Shown here piece after piece: positions 62,278 to 64,000 of a stretch of 64,000 bases of DNA (position 1 is its first letter; every line of letters starts with the position of its first letter). Source of the DNA: Cyanobacteria bacterium SZAS LIN-3 (lineage in GTDB: Bacteria > Cyanobacteriota > Vampirovibrionia > Obscuribacterales > Obscuribacteraceae); assembly GCA_018266215.1 (NCBI GenBank), contig JAFEAV010000009.1:60791-124790 (forward strand), written 5' to 3'. A program made the translations under genes and the position numbers. The notes under the pieces were generated by a model that saw nothing but the letters and a program-made list of their open reading frames with translations, was not told the origin of the DNA and searched no databases.

Positions 62278-62317
62278 AATCCTGTAGGCCGGTGGCAGAG
62301 CCTCGGCCTGCAGGATT
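62278..62317 (+). other. Strong RNA hairpin between the two paralogous genes
   Basis: A 13-bp stem (AATCCTGTAGGCC / GGCCTGCAGGATT, one U-G pair) encloses a 14-base loop containing a second mini-stem GGC-AGA-GCC. It lies 48 bases after gene A and ends 12 bases before the GGAGG site of gene B. There is no strong T-run, so it may be an attenuator, processing or stability element rather than a plain terminator. Confidence 0.65.
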
Positions 62318-62342
62318 TACCGGTATCTGGAGGTAACCAATC

Positions 62343-62687
62343 ATGTATAAAAACAGTATGTCGCCTATTATCGCCGCTGCTGCCCTCGCCGTAACAGTAG
62401 CCGCGCCCTCGTTTGCGTGGGGATTTGGCAACTGGGGCTTTGGTGGAAATAAATATGAAGTGGCGTCTCGCGACGCTCGCCTTAATCGCGAAATATCAAG
62501 GGACCGCGGCTACCTTGACGGACACTACAATCAGCTTCGCCGCGAAGATGTGGCCATTCGTAACCAGGAACGCAGAGATCTCTGCCGCAACGGAGGTTAT
62601 CTATCCTACGGACAGACAAGGCAATTAAACGCTGAGGAAAATCGGTTGCAGCGCCAGATCAACTACGATCGGTTCCGCCGCTGGTAA
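62343..62687 (+). CDS. Small secreted basic protein, paralogue B
   Basis: A 114-residue protein with GGAGG 9 bases upstream. The signal peptide (IIAAAALAVTVAAPSFAW) ends in the same PSFAW as paralogue A. The mature part starts with a Gly/Trp/Phe-rich stretch (GFGNWGFGGNKYE). It then repeats the motifs of A: RDARLNREISRDRGYLDGHYNQL, RREDVAIRNQERRDLCRNGGYLS, QTRQLNAEENRLQRQINYDR (each in part). One Cys sits in the middle. Tandem duplication followed by divergence is the simplest origin. Confidence 0.78.
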   Translation: MYKNSMSPIIAAAALAVTVAAPSFAWGFGNWGFGGNKYEVASRDARLNREISRDRGYLDGHYNQLRREDVAIRNQERRDLCRNGGYLSYGQTRQLNAEENRLQRQINYDRFRRW

Positions 62688-62740
62688 ATAGCAGGCGGAA
62701 TTTCGCAAAGCACGATTCAGCCTATGAACTGATATATTGA

Positions 62741-63367
62741 GTGCTAAATACGGACTCATATATCGGATCCACTCCTGTGACTGAACCCAGAGAGAAGCAT
62801 CTCAAAATCCTGAAAAGGACAAGACTGAAGCGCAATGCCAAGTTAATCGCTGCTTCGTTAGCCTGCATCTCTCTGGGTGCAGTCTTTTCCTGGATGTATT
62901 ACCAGCAAGGCGATCTGACCAATGCCGTTCTTACACTGCTACCGTTTGCAATTATTTTTCCCTGGGGATTGTCTTACCTGGCTCTTCTGGCCAGGGGTAA
63001 GCACTACACTCAAACACAAAACATGATTCTTGCCGGAAAGCCTCTTTCGGTGCAGATAGAAAGTTTAGATGCCATATCAGGAGATATACAATTGCTCAGC
63101 CCAGCGGGCGTAGAACTCTTTCAAGTAGACGACCCGGCATTCGGTTTGTTCAATGCCATAAGCTGCGAGCTAAGAGTCTTTGAAAAAGGGCAGCAGCAAA
63201 GACGCAAGGAAATTGCCGGCTGCTATACAGGCAAAAAGGCAACTCTTTACCCAGACACAGATGACGCCAATGCAGTGTTATTTGTTAACGACTCGGCAAT
63301 CAGACTCAAACGAATAACAAGCCGGAGGCTCGAAATCAGAGCTCGGACCGATACGCCACCGAAATAA
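62741..63367 (+). CDS. Two-helix membrane protein, unknown
   Basis: A 208-residue protein from GTG 62741 (another GTG at 62777 is possible; neither has a strong ribosome site). A basic N-terminal segment (KILKRTRLKRNAK) is followed by two helices (LIAASLACISLGAVFSWMYY; AVLTLLPFAIIFPWGLSYLAL). A soluble C-terminal domain of about 110 residues is beta-rich (LSVQIESLDAISGDIQLLSP, KKATLYPDTDDANAVLF). I recognise no family. The gene precedes a rhomboid protease by 60 bases. Confidence 0.65.
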   Translation: MLNTDSYIGSTPVTEPREKHLKILKRTRLKRNAKLIAASLACISLGAVFSWMYYQQGDLTNAVLTLLPFAIIFPWGLSYLALLARGKHYTQTQNMILAGKPLSVQIESLDAISGDIQLLSPAGVELFQVDDPAFGLFNAISCELRVFEKGQQQRRKEIAGCYTGKKATLYPDTDDANAVLFVNDSAIRLKRITSRRLEIRARTDTPPK

Positions 63368-63427
63368 AGCGTCTGGAAAATTTTGTGAGAAAATAGCAGC
63401 CAGATAAAACGACTGGAGACAAACTCG

Positions 63428-64000
63428 ATGCTGCCGCTCTCTGACGCCGAAAATCAGTCGTCTACGTTTCCGTACGTCAATGTACTGCTGATTGTGGCAA
63501 ATATTGCCGCCTTCATTGGCCAGGCAATGTTTGTCAGCGACAGCCCGGCCGAGCACAAGCTGGCCCTTGAAACTCTTGCGGTCGTCCCATCCCGCTTCCT
63601 GGCTCATTTCTCGGTCACTGAGTTCGCCACGATTTTCACGAGCATGTTTATGCATGGCGGCCTGGGACATATTGCCGGCAACCTCTGGTTCTTATTTATC
63701 TTCGGCGATAACGTCGAAGACAGGATGGGACACACCAACTATCTCCTCTTTTATCTCACCTGCGGTGCGCTCGGTGGCCTCACTCACATTCTCACGCATC
63801 CGCACGATACCATCGGCTGTATCGGAGCAAGCGGTGCAATATCCGGTGTGATGGCCGCTTATCTGGTGCTTTTTCCGGGTGTACAGGTAAAAACATGGAT
63901 GACCTGGTTCTGGCAACCAATGGTCAGCGCCTGGCTCCTGATCGGCTTCTGGTTTTTTATCCAGCTTGCCTCCTCTTATATGGAAGCGGGCACTCCGGGT
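63428..64000 (+). CDS. Rhomboid-family intramembrane serine protease, 3' end outside window
   Basis: The frame runs from ATG 63428 (GGAG 9 bases upstream) through the end of the window, 191 residues visible. Hydrophobic segments alternate with the family motifs: FTSMFMHGGLGHIAGNLWFL (conserved HGGxxHxxGN loop) and the catalytic Ser in GCIGASGAISGVMAAY. The partner His in the sixth helix would lie beyond the window. The enzyme cleaves transmembrane substrates within the bilayer. No natural substrate can be named. Confidence 0.93.
   Translation, partial: MLPLSDAENQSSTFPYVNVLLIVANIAAFIGQAMFVSDSPAEHKLALETLAVVPSRFLAHFSVTEFATIFTSMFMHGGLGHIAGNLWFLFIFGDNVEDRMGHTNYLLFYLTCGALGGLTHILTHPHDTIGCIGASGAISGVMAAYLVLFPGVQVKTWMTWFWQPMVSAWLLIGFWFFIQLASSYMEAGTPG

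Noticed and set aside
1..64000. Search for tRNA, rRNA, CRISPR arrays, insertion sequences and attachment sites
   Set aside because: Reading both strands in the gaps between genes gave no cloverleaf, transposase or repeat-spacer pattern. Gaps are short, and the larger ones are explained by the riboswitch, promoters and terminators.

Overview
The window looks like a chromosomal segment of a bacterium with a diderm-type envelope: it has a large haemagglutinin-like exoprotein, many signal peptides, an OsmC protein, class I ribonucleotide reductase and a rhomboid protease. My best guess is a non-photosynthetic relative of Cyanobacteria (Obscuribacterales / Vampirovibrionia), or another large-genome environmental phylum such as Planctomycetota. 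The guess rests on overall protein style and the PUFA-synthase-like genes. No rRNA or other phylogenetic marker was seen, so it is low-confidence inference. I found no CRISPR array, tRNA, rRNA, insertion sequence or prophage.

Layout. (1) 1-6270: a truncated gene, two small secreted or anchored hypotheticals, a SsuABC/NMT1-type ABC importer (minus strand), an RDD-SAF membrane protein and a small cysteine-rich zinc-binding protein. (2) 6369-11155: glycerol kinase, a secreted von Willebrand A protein, a secreted hypothetical and a secreted yellow/MRJP beta-propeller. (3) 11274-14521: a TetR-type palindrome ahead of an Old Yellow Enzyme - quinone reductase - DUF4239 operon. (4) 14502-22418: a 2638-residue haemagglutinin-like exoprotein with a FecR-like domain near its C-terminus. 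(5) 22548-27613: class Ia nrdA-nrdB behind a clear cobalamin riboswitch with an intrinsic terminator. (6) 27614-33790: a class III-type sirtuin, then an OsmC - BirA - Old Yellow Enzyme - Tex operon, and a hypothetical. (7) 33871-54219: a lipid/polyketide cluster. (8) 54244-64000: apt, recJ, small membrane and secreted proteins, a DUF4127 protein, a trypsin-like protease, two tandem paralogous small secreted proteins and a rhomboid protease cut by the window end.

The most striking system is region 7. Two giant synthases (2866 and 1621 residues, ATGA-overlapped) together carry two flavin-dependent nitronate-monooxygenase-like barrels (PfaD-type enoyl reductase), two KS, two AT, one ACP, one KR, two hot-dog DH domains and a C-terminal phosphopantetheinyl transferase. 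That is in principle a self-activating iterative PUFA/glycolipid-type lipid synthase. It is flanked by a ceramide-glucosyltransferase-like GT2 enzyme and by a divergent operon of a GH3-type acyl-adenylating amidosynthetase, a GT4 glycosyltransferase, a 14-TM MFS exporter and a secreted alpha/beta hydrolase. I infer that the locus makes, conjugates, glycosylates and exports a long-chain lipid. The product is unknown.

The second notable system is control of class Ia ribonucleotide reductase by a B12 riboswitch. It predicts a B12-dependent (class II) reductase elsewhere in the genome and a switch between the two according to cobalamin supply.
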